Source: Parietichytrium sp. I65-24A (lineage: Eukaryota; Sar; Bigyra; Thraustochytrida; Thraustochytriidae). Taken from it: 64,000 nucleotides of DNA. Below the pieces are notes generated by a model. It was not told the origin of the DNA. It did not search any database and saw only the letters and a list, made by a program, of their open reading frames with translations. How positions within the stretch are numbered: position 1 is the first letter of the stretch; every line of letters begins with the position of its first letter. The position numbers were made by a program, and so were the translations under genes. The DNA lies in contig BLSF01000012.1 in assembly GCA_012862575.1 (NCBI GenBank), positions 62,001-126,000 on the forward strand, read 5' to 3'. This document shows, one piece after another, positions 18,326 to 31,800 of this stretch.

Positions 18326-19531
18326 ATGAGCGCGGATCGCGATGAGCCAAGCAGGGACGCGAACAAGCAGTCGGAGATTGCAGACAAGCTGCAACCAGAA
18401 GAGGATGACGACGACTATGTGGAAGAAGCGGTTTTGAGAAAGTATGAAATGGTCCAGAAGCTTGGCCACAGCGCATGGGCGGTGGTGTGGAGGGCCATGG
18501 ACAAGCGAACGAGGCGGCCCGTGGTGGTCAAGAAACTGTACAACGCCCTCGACAGCGCAAAGCGAGCGCAAATGGCGTACCGGGAGATCTCCGTGTTGGA
18601 GGCTCTTCGAGGAGACAACCACATTGTGGAGCTGAACCACTTGTTTGGCGCTGGAGCAAACGATCTGTACCTAGTGCTGGAAGCTTGGGAGGCCGATTTG
18701 TACGCAGCGACGAGGGCTTCTGTACTAGAGCGCAAGCACTTTGCGTACATTACTTGCCAGATATTTCGAGGATTGGCTTCGCTGCATAGCCATGGCTTCA
18801 TCCACAGAGACATCAAGCCATCCAACATCCTTATTAATGCAAGCTGCCACGTTAAGATCTGCGATTTCGGCCACGCACGCAGCACTCTTGGTCTGCAAGC
18901 AAGTGGCCCCTCGGAAGACGGTATTAATGCAAGAACAACCACTGACTACTTGGGCTCTCGATGGTATCGCGCACCAGAGTGCCTACTCGGGACCCTTCTT
19001 GCGACTCCGGCTGTCGACATCTGGGCTGCCGGCTGCGTACTCGGGGAGATGGTCCTCGGATACCCCGTCTTTCAAGGCAAAAATACATCTGACCAGCTTC
19101 GTATCATCATGGAGGTTACCGGATTCCCCCATGCATCAGAGCTGGCGCCCCTCCATGTACCAAATGCGATGGAGCAGCTTGATCCACACGTCATCGGAGA
19201 ATTGAACCCACGCGCGATAAGCTCGGTGTTTCCCAGTGCTACTGCGGAAGCCCTCGACTTTCTGAGACAGTGCCTACAATTCTGTTGCACTTCAAGGCCC
19301 TCCGCGGTCAAAGCTTTGAAGCACCCCTATTTGATTGAATTCTTTCACGAAGCAACTGAGCTCAAAGTCCCTCTCGTCGAACGGAAACCTTTCTTTCTCG
19401 ACGACAGGATAGTCCATTCTGTCGAGGAGTATCGACACGTCATCAAAGAAAATATTCTGGCGCGGGAAAAGGCGATGCGAGCCCTTGGAACGCACAAAAA
19501 TGCTCGCTTCGGAAACACGACTGGCTTGTGA
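18326..19531 (+). CDS. MAP kinase, ERK7/MAPK15-like, with degenerate glycine loop
   Basis: 401 aa from ATG 18326; the TTG two codons upstream is not used. After an acidic tail the kinase domain starts at YEMVQKLG. Present: the VAIK-type lysine (PVVVKKLYN), the alpha-C glutamate (AYREISVL), catalytic HRDIKPSN, DFG (CDFGHARS), activation-loop TDY in TTDYLGSRWYRAPE, and a MAPK-like DIWAAGCVLGEM. The VVW after the loop, the KKLYNALDSAKRAQMAYREI insert and the DLYLVLE strand are closest to ERK7/MAPK15. The glycine-rich loop reads GHSAWAVVW: the second and third glycines are Ser and Ala. The protein lacks the long C-terminal tail of animal ERK7. Plant MAPKs also use TDY, so the subfamily is less sure than the family. 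It converges on TRRAP. Confidence 0.85.
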   Translation: MSADRDEPSRDANKQSEIADKLQPEEDDDDYVEEAVLRKYEMVQKLGHSAWAVVWRAMDKRTRRPVVVKKLYNALDSAKRAQMAYREISVLEALRGDNHIVELNHLFGAGANDLYLVLEAWEADLYAATRASVLERKHFAYITCQIFRGLASLHSHGFIHRDIKPSNILINASCHVKICDFGHARSTLGLQASGPSEDGINARTTTDYLGSRWYRAPECLLGTLLATPAVDIWAAGCVLGEMVLGYPVFQGKNTSDQLRIIMEVTGFPHASELAPLHVPNAMEQLDPHVIGELNPRAISSVFPSATAEALDFLRQCLQFCCTSRPSAVKALKHPYLIEFFHEATELKVPLVERKPFFLDDRIVHSVEEYRHVIKENILAREKAMRALGTHKNARFGNTTGL

Positions 19532-19803
19532 GTGGAAATACTTTCAACGGGACATTTACGCCGCCACAAGGACTCGCCGCGCCTTTATTTATCGCTCCAG
19601 CATGCAATACTCTCTGACCTCAGACGATCAGGATATAATCGGTTCCATCAGTCCTCCATTAAAAATGAATCGTAGTAAATTTTGTTTTTGGCTCTTTGGC
19701 CTTTTCAATATCGTTCTTCGAAATAGTGAGCAAGAGACACATATTGCTTTTCTGCATCTCTGGTAAGTGCAATCACGCAGACTGCAAACTGATGCGTGCT
19801 CGT

Positions 19804-22800
19804 TTAAAACCACGGTAGCCATGATAAATCCATGAGGCTGATATCATCAGGGTTCGTAGCTTGATTGATCAACTCTGAGAGAATGACATCCTTTTGCACT
19901 GGCTCCTCAGGAACTAGGGACGGGTCATTTACGTAGGTTTCTCTCTCCAATGGTTCCATGCCCACCTCTGGCAGCTCATTGTAAGTCCCCAACGTCCTTC
20001 GAATGGTGTCCTCGTCGGGGCTGACCTTTGCGAGACGGGAGAAGAACAACGTAACGTTTGACCTCACTAGAGAATGAAGCTGCCTGCTACCATAAAGAGC
20101 CTTATCTCGGTGACGATTGGGATTTGACGCATTGTGATCTACAAGTTCGTGAAGAAAATGAAGATTGAGGAATGAGCGAAGCACCGGCTTATTTGCTTGT
20201 GTCAGCATGCAATTAGCAGACACCAGCATCGAATTAGCGAAAGGACCGTCCACTCCCGCGGGGGTGATAAAGTAAGCCAAGTTTTGCGTCATGCGAAACG
20301 GTACGTGGATACGCTCTGAAGCAGAATCCATCTCGCCCAAGGATCCAATTCGAAGGCGAGGACGCACTTCCAGGTCAGTGCGCTCACCAGTTATTGGGTT
20401 GAAGATGGTCTTCGAAGGAGCGCGCTCGTGACAACCGAAGGCGAGGTCCAACAAAGAAGCAAGCGCACTCTGTTTTGCGAACACGTCCCTCACGTGCTGG
20501 TAGTGATCTGCACTAACGCAAAATTGCCGCACAGACTGCGCCAGCAGATTTTCGGGAACCATCTTACAGATCTCTTTGAACGCTGCTTGACGAATTTGAG
20601 CGAATTGCTGTCCGGCGTCCTGTACGACGCCAAAAGACTCTGCCTGGCGTTTCTCCTCTTCCAAAAGCTTTGCAACTAGCCGCACACGGGGTGAGAGAAA
20701 TCCTCGGCGAGCCATCTCTTGGTCAAACGCGGAGCCCAGATCCACGGACTCTACGACATCTTGCTGAAGGAACAGCCGGCTGTGGATAGGAACTTGAATG
20801 GGCAATGTAAAGCTCAGGTACTGGCGCTTCTTCGCGCTGCAATCTCCTGCCAGCATATTGTTAAGAATCCGCTTGAATTGGGACATTCGCTGGTCGGATC
20901 TGGTCGAAGCCAACTGGCCAGTTTTGACGACAAAATGAATCACTTTGCCGCTCTGTGACACAAAACCCAGTCTCGGCTGTGAGTACCCTTCTTGTCTTGA
21001 TATTTGAACCGTTGGGTCCACACAGTGCAACCGTTGTTGGCTCGTCAAAAGAGGCTCAGAAAGCCCACTTTGAAGCAACTCGAGTCCAGGAATTTGCAGC
21101 GACTGAGGAACCAATGTTGCCAAAGCGCGCGACCAGGTGGACAACGGCACCACATTAGGCTTGAGAGCGAACAGGAGGTCAAGCAGCATATCTCGCCACC
21201 GCCCTATGCGAAGAATGATCGCCTTGATGGACATGTCTCTTCCTTTCGGATCCACGGAAACGTCCGCAACCGACTTGGTTTCTTTCAACCGCTTCATGTG
21301 CATTGCATCTGGCAGGAAATCTTGACGAAATTGGTTTTCGAGACGGGAGAGCAAAACAGAATGACGCTGCGATCGCACGAGGCTTTTCTCCGAGAAAAGC
21401 TTGGTACAAACTTTCTCAAGCATACTCCAAATCTGGTAGAGCCGCTCTGACTCCGGGATAGCAGACTGGTTTATTGCCGCCTCCACGACTGCGCGGTCCA
21501 GTAAACTCCGGAGCGAATCCGAAGGAAGACTAGACGGAGAGGAGCTACCCGTTGGTGGAGTTCCCAAGCTCGAAGCCGTCGCGAAGAAAACGCACTTCTC
21601 CAAAAGACGGTGCATCGTGGAGTGCAGCTCTTCCAGTGGATGCTGGTTTTTAAAGGAGGCAGACAAGTCTTCAAGGATAAACTCCAGCTCCTGTACCAGC
21701 CTCGGGTGCGCCTTGTGAAATCGAGAGAGCGTATCTCGAACGGGCTGGACTATTGAAGTCGTATCTGAAGCTCCGGACCCCCCGGCAGCTGCTTGATTTG
21801 CGGCCCTTTGTTCGTTGTCCTTTTCAAAATATTGCGCCCGGAGTGTGTAGTAAACGGCATCCGGATTATCTCGAGACACAATTTCGATCAGCTTTTGGCC
21901 GAGTATAACGCTCTGACTACCCATAGACAAGAGCGAAATGATCTGTGGGACCCAAGGAACCCAAATCCACGAAGGCAGAAGCTTAAAATACTTCACCAAA
22001 ACCGTGGCCACGCTTACATTGTGATCCACTGGGGCCGGACTTCCGGCAGACATCTCCAGCTCTACATGGAGCAGCCAAAGAACCGTGGAAAGTTCTGCTC
22101 GGGCTTCGCGGCTCCCCAATTTGATTGATTGGAGAATGCCGCTGGCAATAATAGGCCCGAGGTCTCGGTCCAGGAGAGGCCAGCCCCTCCCATCCATAGG
22201 TTCATTCGACTCAAGCGAATGCAACAGACGTGCTCCGAACCGCGACCACTGAGTCCAGGCATCCTTGTTCGCGGGATACCGCCGGACAGACTCCATGTAC
22301 AAAGCGTGCACGGTGCTAGGCGAGTCGTGAAGGGCGTCTTGCACCATAGCTCTCAGACGAAAGACTTCACCCGCGGAGAGTTCGGACATGTCTCCTATGT
22401 CGAGATCGCTCAAGCGGTTGAGTGCATACGAAAGATGCCTTCTGTAGTCGACCACATTCACCGATCCGTAACAGTTGAGCAGCGCAAGCGCGCGCTCGCT
22501 TGCCAAACGGAAGCGGTCTTCGGAGGACATTGTTCGGGTCTCGATATATTGATTGGAGAGAATGGATACACACTCGTCCGCAAGCCCATTCAATCTGTAC
22601 GATTTTGCGCGTTCTAGTACAGTCCACTTAGTGTCCTGGCTCTGTGAGAGTACCCGCAGCTGATGAGCATTCAAACTATCCAGCCCAGGAGGGTTTGCAA
22701 GCGGTGCACCAGTCGGCCCAACACGCTTGAGAGCATGCTGTTCGAAGCTGCTTGCGCCCATGGAAAACACGAATAATCGTGACATCAGTATTCTATCAGC

Positions 22801-25800
22801 ACCGAAGACCTCCTCGGAAGGGTGCATCAGTCGCTCTCGCCATCGGTCCACTAATCTTCGTAATTGAGCTTTTGCGTTCGCGGCCTGTACCGGTGTGACA
22901 GTAGTTTGCGTGTTATCTTGAGCAGTTGGCGTTCCGAGCCCTTTCGACGCAGTTGCCAACGTGACGATGTTGGACAGATAGGAGATGGACTCCTCCAGCT
23001 CGACAAGTTGCTGCGTGGCAAAGGACAGCTCGCGTTGTTTCTCGCCGCCAAACAAGCCCCCGCAGGAATTCCACTCCAGCAGTATCGCGTTCGCGCCTTG
23101 CCTCCACACATTGTCGAGATCAGAGGCAGGTCGCGACTCATGAATTGCCAAAACGATGTGCAGAAGGCTGGAGCGCCAGCCTAGGAGATTCGGAAAGAGG
23201 TTTTGAGGGAGATACGAACGCTCCTGTTGGATTTGGGTTTGAAACTCTTGCAGCTCTTGCAGCTGGGCCGAAACCAGCTGCTTAACGGACGGGATCCAAT
23301 TTGTCAGCTGAGATCTCATGGCGCTTTCAAGCATCCCCTCCACATCTTTCGTGGCGTGTGCAATGTTGCCAACTTGGTCCCACTTGCCAAGCTTTTGAGC
23401 ACATTGCAGCCACCTGTCTTTCCAGACGCGCAGCTCTGGAGCGCTTACTGCTTTTGCCTGCCACACAACTGTATGCATATCTGGTGTTGCGCCGAAGTTA
23501 TTCGCTCCAGTGGCCCCGACCTGAGGAGCAGAAGTGTAGCTCATGGGATCCTGGTATCCACCGCCATACATAGGCGCGCCACCTTGGCGTTGGCCACTCG
23601 CGTTTGGAGAAGCTTGCGGAACAGGTGCAGAGCCGTAATACCCGCCAGTGCCCCCCGCACTTTGATCATTCATGGGCATTGAACCACCCTGGCCGCCGTC
23701 TATTGCTCCAAAATCAAAATCCAAGTCATCAAACAAATTGTCAAGACCGAGGAGATCCATGCTCTCTGCGATTGCTGCGCCGGTGTCTGGAGCTTGACCT
23801 GGTGCAGGTGGAATCGAAGCTCCAACCCCAGCCCCTCCATCGTATCCGTAATTCATGTACCCTTGCTGGTTGGTGCCGTACTGCGTATCTTGCCTTTGAA
23901 GTCTCTTTTTCGCAATGAGATATTCCCCACGGCCGGCCTCCACACGGTGAATTCCGGTCAGATACATCTGCAGTGCCTTTTCCCAGTCGCCAATAGCCTC
24001 ATACCAGAGCCCGGCAAAGGTTGGCGCGGCCACACTCCATTGCCTTATCAGACCGTGAGAGAGGTCCTCGTTTGTCTTCTGATAGAGCTGCAAAAGGGCA
24101 TCGGCCCAGCGCTGTGCGTTTTTCCGATCGTTGCTTGCTTTCTCAGCAGCAGCGGCCTCTGCGACTGCAACAGCTGCAGCCGATTCGTTGCCTTGCTTCT
24201 TTTCTTTGCGCTTGCGCTTCTGTTTGTCCTGAGCGGCATTTGAGCCGAGTGCAACACTTATGGCGACGTTGCTGTTGCTCGGCGATGCAACTATTCGACG
24301 CTTGTTTGCCGGATCGCTAGGAGAGAGGGGCGACGAAGACCCCGGCCAAGAAGATGGGGGTGGTGTCACAGGAGGTGGCATGTGGATAGATCCGGTGAGG
24401 TCCTTGCGGGACAAGGGCTGCACGCCTTGGACCTGGTGAAGCATGAGTTCTGCGAGTTCAACAGCCTCGGCTCGAACGCCCATATTCGGTCCAATATACC
24501 GGAGCAGCTCCGAGGCAAATAGCGGAAGGGGTTTCAACAAGACAATGCCAGCAAGCAGGCAACGGAGAACACCAGGGGCGCTCCAGTCTGAAAGTCTCTC
24601 CCAAGATGTTGTACGCCTAAGCGCCCCTTGGACCAAAAGATCTTGATAAGGATCCCATGCAACATCTGCGGAAATACACCAAGCTTTGAGCTGCGTAATA
24701 GCACGAGGCGAAATCTCCTCAAGCGCATGTTGAAGCGCAACTGCAGCGCGCTGAATCCCGGAAAAGTACACAATCTTCTCGGGAACATGATAACTCCGCG
24801 AGAGAAGGACCTGAAGCCCTTCGTTAAGAACCATTTTCTGCTGTTCTTCCAGCACCCGCCAGGCTTGTGGAAAGAGCTCCATCCAGGCGGCAAGGCCGCT
24901 TTGCATACTTCGATCACCGTACGCAAGTTCCTGAATTGCCCGAGCGATGATCCCTGCACCCTTCCTCTTCTTGAGCTCCGCCACAGTGTAACGCATGCTC
25001 TTCAAAATACCTTGCCTTTTGTTGTTGGGCGCGACCGCACAAAGTGTGTCTGACATCGACACAGTCCCGGATAGCGAGCTGCAACTAGTGGTTGTTGAAG
25101 GAATAACAGCTTCCAAAAGGACTTGCAAGGCGACGGAGAGCCAGTTGCAGGTCCCAAAGTGGGACCAGTCTTGCTGTATCAAAAGCTGCAGTTTATGAAA
25201 TGGGCCCTTCCCTCCGCGGAGATGTAACGTGGCGAAGGCGCGGTAGAATTGTTCCCGCTGACTTATGCTCTCTGACATAAGCCCAGGAAGAAATCGGCTT
25301 CCAAATTGCTGGGTGACCACCACCTTGTTTTTCCCGCTGGGCGAAAGCGGATCGATCAGTTTGAAAATGAGATCGCGATATGCCTGAACTATTTTGCGTC
25401 CCGGCGGGACGCCTGCGAAGCGCTCCAGCAGCTCTAACTTTGCAACTAGCACTTGCCTTTCTTTCAGGGACAGCCGGCTTGCGCTTGGTGTGAGAGCCGA
25501 CTTTGAGGAACTTTTACTAGACGACCCGGATGTGCCTGCGCCCCCAGTACTGCTGGAGGAGCTTGCCTGCTTTGAATTTGCTCGCCCGCCCTTTTCGCCC
25601 GCATCGCTCGCGCTAGCCACAGAGGTCTTTCTCTTTGGCATTTGAGGCGAGCTCAGAGGCGCCGATATCCAGTCCCCACAGTGACGCATGATAGCCATGA
25701 GAATCTCCTCATCATGGGTGTCAAGGCGGTCTAGCATAGTGTGAATCTGATTCAAAAATGGACGGCGCTGCAAATCATGGCAAAAAATACGCCCGGACAG

Positions 25801-28800
25801 TATCTCAAGAATGATACAGCACCCCAGTGATGCAAGTTTGTCTGACTCCTGCTCCTCACTTCCACGAGGTGCCGCAACCAGGTACGTAGTAGAGCCACCA
25901 ATTGAGCTAGCAGTTTTAGAGGCAGTTCGCAGTCTAGCAGCGGCAGCGGCAAGTAAGTCTTTGGAGAGCTTGGTGAATATCTTCATGAGAGCTGAGGCGA
26001 AGCGATCAACTCGTTTTGTCTCGTATCCACCGCTGAAACTTATCAAAGCATCTTTCGAGAATAAATCGGGGGAGATGGTTTTGGGTGGGTTCTTCAAACA
26101 GAGAATTTGAACGAGACGAACGGTGTGAAATGTCCCGAGCGGCCCTGCCCCGATCTCCCGCGCTTTCCGAACTGCAGCTGCTCGCGCAGCCTTCTGCTGG
26201 GCCGCCTTTGAGGGCACCAGACCCTTGCCCGCTTTGCCCCCCGTTGAATTAGCAGTTTCTGACGAAACTCCAGAAGTCCCTTTCGAACCTGCTTTGCCGG
26301 CGCTCGGTGCCGCGGCAGGCTTCGGCGGAGCTTTTTTCTTCTTGTTGTCTTTCACAACATTCGCCTTCGCGGCTTGGAGATTTTGGTGCGCCTTTGCATG
26401 GTTTTGAGCGACTTGTTGAACAGCCTTTTTCCCGTCGTCAGCTGCGAGAAGCAACCGTTTTTCAATTGCATCGAACAGGACGGAGTAGAATCCCTTTTGC
26501 TCAATCGTGGTCCCTGACGCGGCAGAAGCCTTCGTGCCGGCATTGGAGATCAACGGCCGGATGTTGACAATAAATTGCAGAAACATAGCTCTGCCCCCTC
26601 GTTCTGCGCACCCGAAAACTGGTCGAATGATAATATGCAAGGAGCGATCATGATCGCGAATAAATGGCCCGGAGATGGTATCTTTGTCACTTGTGATGAT
26701 CAAGTTGAGCAATTCAAGGACACAGCACATCACGCCGGGCTCCTCTTCCTGCAGATTGGTACCTGACGTGGAAGACCCCGACGATGAGACAGAACTGCCC
26801 GTCGCAGAGGCTGCTGAGGATTCTGTGCCAGAGTTTGACGAGGCGACAGCTCCCTTCTTACCATGGGAAGGGTTATTGCTTCCGGCCGAGCTGCTCGCCG
26901 ATGACGAGGTTGCAGCAGTACTGCTTGCGGATCGACCAAGCTTCCCTGGACCACTCTGCGTGCTGTCGCTCTCCTTGGAGGATGCGGTCTTCTCGGCCTG
27001 TTGCGCTCGCTCGAGCTGTTTATTCAGCGCAGACTCGATGTGCTTTGCCATGAACGAAAAGTTTATTATACTCTTGAGTGGCTTGTTTTCAGTTGATTGA
27101 GCAGAAGCGGCGCTTGTACCTGAAGTGCTTGTTGGAGCTTTTGTTGATGCACCACTGACGGGCGGAGCCGTGGTCGTTGCGGTCGGCGGGCTGCTCCCAC
27201 TTTCGTTCGTTGTAGACTGTGAAAGAACACTTTCCTGCTTGTCGCTAATAATGCGCGCAGCGTGTTTCAAGGACAACGAAAAGAGGTTCATACAACGTCT
27301 ATAGAGGGCCAAACTCTCAAAATCCTTCGAGTCAGCCAAGAGGAGAGCCACACGCATGAAGAAGTTGACAACCATGGTTATGACGCTCGTGTTGCTTCGA
27401 AACCCTTGCGAGATTTCCTTCGCGGCTTTGTATGACTCTGGCCATTGATCTTGCGGTATGGCGTCAAACTTGGGCTGCAGAGCCTTCATGTGAGCTTCCT
27501 CCAGGTCACGCGTGCCCTCCCACTTTAGCACCGTCTCTGCGAGATCCACCACCAAAACCTTGTTCTCTTGGCTGCTCCCTTGTGGACTCCACAGCTTACT
27601 GAGGGACGTTATGAGGAGCTGTATAAAGTGAGACCGGTGTTGGAAGAATAGTTCCGGATGGCTTGCTACGAGCTGCCAGATGTGTGTGAGCTGCGGTACT
27701 TTGTGACCTTCCTCCACCACGAGTTTTTTCATCGCACGGATCGCCCGCATGTACTGCTGCATATCAAGTGTGCGCGCAAGAGCAGGTATGAGAATGTCAA
27801 GAGCCTGTTTGATTCGGTCCTTAGAGTCACTTGAGTGCTCTTTCAAGAGCGCAACGAAAACTTGCAAAACAATCAGTGGGGGGATCTCGTACACACTAAT
27901 GAATGCGCAGATACTCAAATAGGCCCAGCTTTTGCAAGGCGACCCATCGCTCTTCAGGTGGTTCCATGCAAATTTGATGAGATCTTTTCGCACCGGAGAG
28001 AGCTCTTCCCCATACTGAGCTATGAGCAGCGTCGCCATTCGCAAGAGTTGCACTTGCAAAGCCTCGTTGGTGGCATTGCTAGCTGGAAATAGGCTCTCTG
28101 GAGCAGGGTACGTGCCTTGCAAAATGAATTTGGGCCGCGAGAGGATTTGATTCGCGGCGTCGCTCGGTGTTGACGACGAGTCTGCGCCTAGATGGTCCTG
28201 CCCACCAGATTGAACTGACATGATGATCTCGCGAATAAGCTCAAAGCCAAGGTGGCACCCACCGCCAAGATCAACCTTGCACGACGTGAAAGCCGCATTA
28301 TACGCACGGCTCTCCTTTGTTGTAGAGCTCGAAAGGGTGGGCAAGATAATGAGACGGAGAGCGGCTTCTTGGATGCATTGCGACAACCCACCCGCGTTCA
28401 CCAAGTGGATGTAGTGTCTAAGAACTGCGAACTTTAGAGGTACAATCGGGCACTGAACGACCTCCAGCTGCAAAAAGCGAAGGATGAAGGTGGTGTCAAC
28501 TGTGGTCCTTATCACGACAAGAGTCAATAGATTGTACGCGCAATGCGCTGCCTGCTGAAGCAAAGAGACCAAAGCCGGGTTATTTGGATCCGAAGACATC
28601 TGCACCCTCCGCGACACTGCACGAAAGAAGGTAATGAAGATGGCGCAGACATTGCTGTAATACCTTCTCTGCGAGTACGAAAGCTTCTCCTCGAGCCGCA
28701 GATAAGTCAACATGCGCTTGGACCGCCAAACAGCAGTGATTCGCTCGATAAGGGACAATTGTTCCACGAGCCAGTCGGGGTTGAAGCGGATAAGGATGGT

Positions 28801-31800
28801 GATGAGATCAATTGCCTGGAAAGCTAAGAGCACTAACGCGCGAAGCTGTTCTGCGGTCCCATCTTGACGTACCCCGATTTCCAACATCGAGTTGATTATG
28901 TTGTCGGTCATGCGAGGTCCGGTCACGTATTTACGAAGATGTACTGCCTCTGGAAATTTCACGAGTGACTTGAGGAGACGAAGCCAGTCTGCGTTCTTCA
29001 TTGCTTCCCCGTCCATGATTATGCCCACCAATTCGTCCGGGTACTCGTTGAAAAGTCGGACGAGTGGCCCATAAAGCGGCGAGGAGAGGCATCCATTCAC
29101 TGCGTAAAAAGGGTCCGTCGTGGGAAGAACCACTTTGTTGTCCACAAGCTCCGGCAGCACAGCTCCAAATCGAGCGAGCATAAGGCGCTCAGGGGCATTT
29201 ATAATTCGAATTGACTGAGCGATGATACCTTTGCAATGCTCCAGAACGAGCGCTTTCGGCAATTTTGCAAACACGTTGATAATATGAGCAGCCAGCTGCG
29301 CGTTCTCAAGGTGGCTCTCTAACATCGGATGCCCAGCGACACTAACAGTCTCCTTTTCTGGAGGCTTTATAAGAATTGCCTCCATTTGCCGCATTAGCGT
29401 TTGAATGAGAGATGGGATAGCCGGATTTGTTGGAAACGCCTGAGCCAGTGACACAATTCCCCCCAGCATGGATGCTGACATAGGCGTTGTCGGACCTATA
29501 GCCGCCGTGGTACTGAGTAGAGATGAGTGCACAGCCGGTGGTAGGCCAGCCCTTTGGTGTTGCGTCGCCGGGCTTGCGTTTGATGCTCGCGAAAGCACCA
29601 GAAGAGCTGGCTCAGCGGCCCGAACAACGCTCGGCCAGCAACTCAGCGAAGACGTGATGACAAGCTTCATTGACCTGTCCCTAACCTTCTGGAGTGACTC
29701 TTTTTCTAGCAAGGAGAGCAAGTGCGGGCCACCATGTGCAATAAATGTTCGCACAATGCCAATTGCGGCAACCCGAAGCTGAGTTTCCAAAGGAATGTCT
29801 AAAAATGGATACGGACCAGACTGGAAAGGGGTGTTGCTCGCGGATGCGGGTTTTCCACCCGCTGGAGACTGACGAGGGGTTTGCGAAACATTCTGGTCCA
29901 AAGCTTTCAGATAGCTGTGGCCGCCGCTACTTCGCTCCGCCGCTTCAGCGAGCATGATGGCGTCCACAAGGGTTTGTACCACCCTTTTCTCGTCACTTAG
30001 AGCATCGAAGGGCCCAGGGCAGGTGTCCAAGAGGAACGTGATAGTGTCAAGGTATGCGACCTGCAGGACTGGCGACTTGTGCTTGATCGGGCGGGTGAAA
30101 AGGGTGCTTTTAATGTCCTTCAACGCCTCTGTATGCCGCGCAAGCAAGTCGCTCAGAGAGCATTCCAGACATGCTGCGAGAAGAGCGAGAGAGTCCTTGG
30201 CAACTTGCCTTGCTTGGCGGAACGGAGACAAGAGCGCCTTGATTAGAACGGAGATGGCTCCGCTTGATTGAGCTACTCCAACTCTGGACTGGTCCACTTC
30301 CATGTGCACAGGCCCGGCATCACCAGAGTGAGAGCCGTTTCCTCCGCCATTGGCGGAGAGGCCGCCAACGAGCCCAAAATTGAGGGGGATCTCCTTCGAG
30401 AAGCAGGCGAGACATAACTCTTGTAAGCCGCAAGAGGTGTGGTAAAGAATGTCCATGCCCAAGCAAGGCTCGTGCGTTTCAAGCATGAAAGTGAGTGCCT
30501 CAAACATTGGATCGACATTGTCTCGGGTCCACTCGATCGGCAGCTGGGAAATGAGATGACGAAGACCAACCGCACCGCCAAGTCGATGAGTCCATTTTCG
30601 CGAAGAGCACTGCTGGCACAACCTATTGAGCAGGTCCTTTGCCAATGGCCAGAACCTCGTTTTCGCTATTTTCGGGACCTGATGATTCGGCGTGATGACG
30701 CGCAGCGCCGTGGAGAGTAGAACGACAATCATCTTCAATGCGACGCTGGAATGGACCGGGCAGGCTGTGGAAAGAGCATTGACGATCACTTCGTTCAAGA
30801 CAGTAGCGTCCAAGCCGAATCCTACCTTGTGCGGGGCGGCTTTGTTGATTGTAGGATCGACGGCTGGATCTGTGTCCACCTCCATCGAAGAGCTGCTTGC
30901 ACGATTGCGATCGTGCAGATCCCGTGGCCTGGAACTATCCGCGTGCTCTATTCCGGTTCCAATCACACACTTTTCCTGTTGGCCAAGACCATGATCCCTA
31001 CCGTCGGCCAACGTGGAGACATCAATGGCAGCCATCATGCCAGAATGCGCGAGAATCTGCACGATGCCGCGCAGGATAGGCCAGGCAACGTTGGAGACGT
31101 CCAGATCGCAGCTTGCTGTGACGAGTCCATCGAGAATTTTAACAAAGAGGGATCGCTCAGCAAGCTTACAGTCGCTCATACCCTGGGATGCAGACGCAGA
31201 CTGAGTGTCGTAGAACGGAATCGATTGAGTGTGGCCAGAAAAGAAGGCCACGATGCAGCTCGGTTTGTGTGGAGGAGGCTCGCAGTCGGGGACACCTGCG
31301 ACATCCTTGAGGTCAATGAAGTGTGCAGCTCCAGCTAATAGCAGATCCAGGGCTTTTTCCTTGTACTGCGAAGCATTCGCCTCCAAGCCTGTCAGCTCTT
31401 TGCATTCCAAATGCAGCGCATGAGAGCTTGTAGCTACGCTCGGGAGATAATCATGTTCTGAAGAAGGGATTTCTTTGTTGGACCCAGTTTGGACAGGCGA
31501 GGGGTGCATCAGCTTTGGAGAGCAGAACGAGTCATCGCACAGGGGCATGAAGGTGTCGTCCAAGAAAGACTTCGCATGCAGAATTACCTGATCGATGCAA
31601 AGTTGAATGTTGGGACGTTTAGGCATACCAGCGTGAGTACCGCTTTCCCAAAACATCTCCAACACTAAGATTCGGTCGAGTTGGTTGCGGCGCTCGACGA
31701 AAAACTCGGCGCTGCCTTGAGAAGCCCTTAGGAATGATGAAGACACGTCGGGATGGGACAAGAGTGCGAGCCGCGCTTGCTTCCCCATCTTGCCGAGAAG

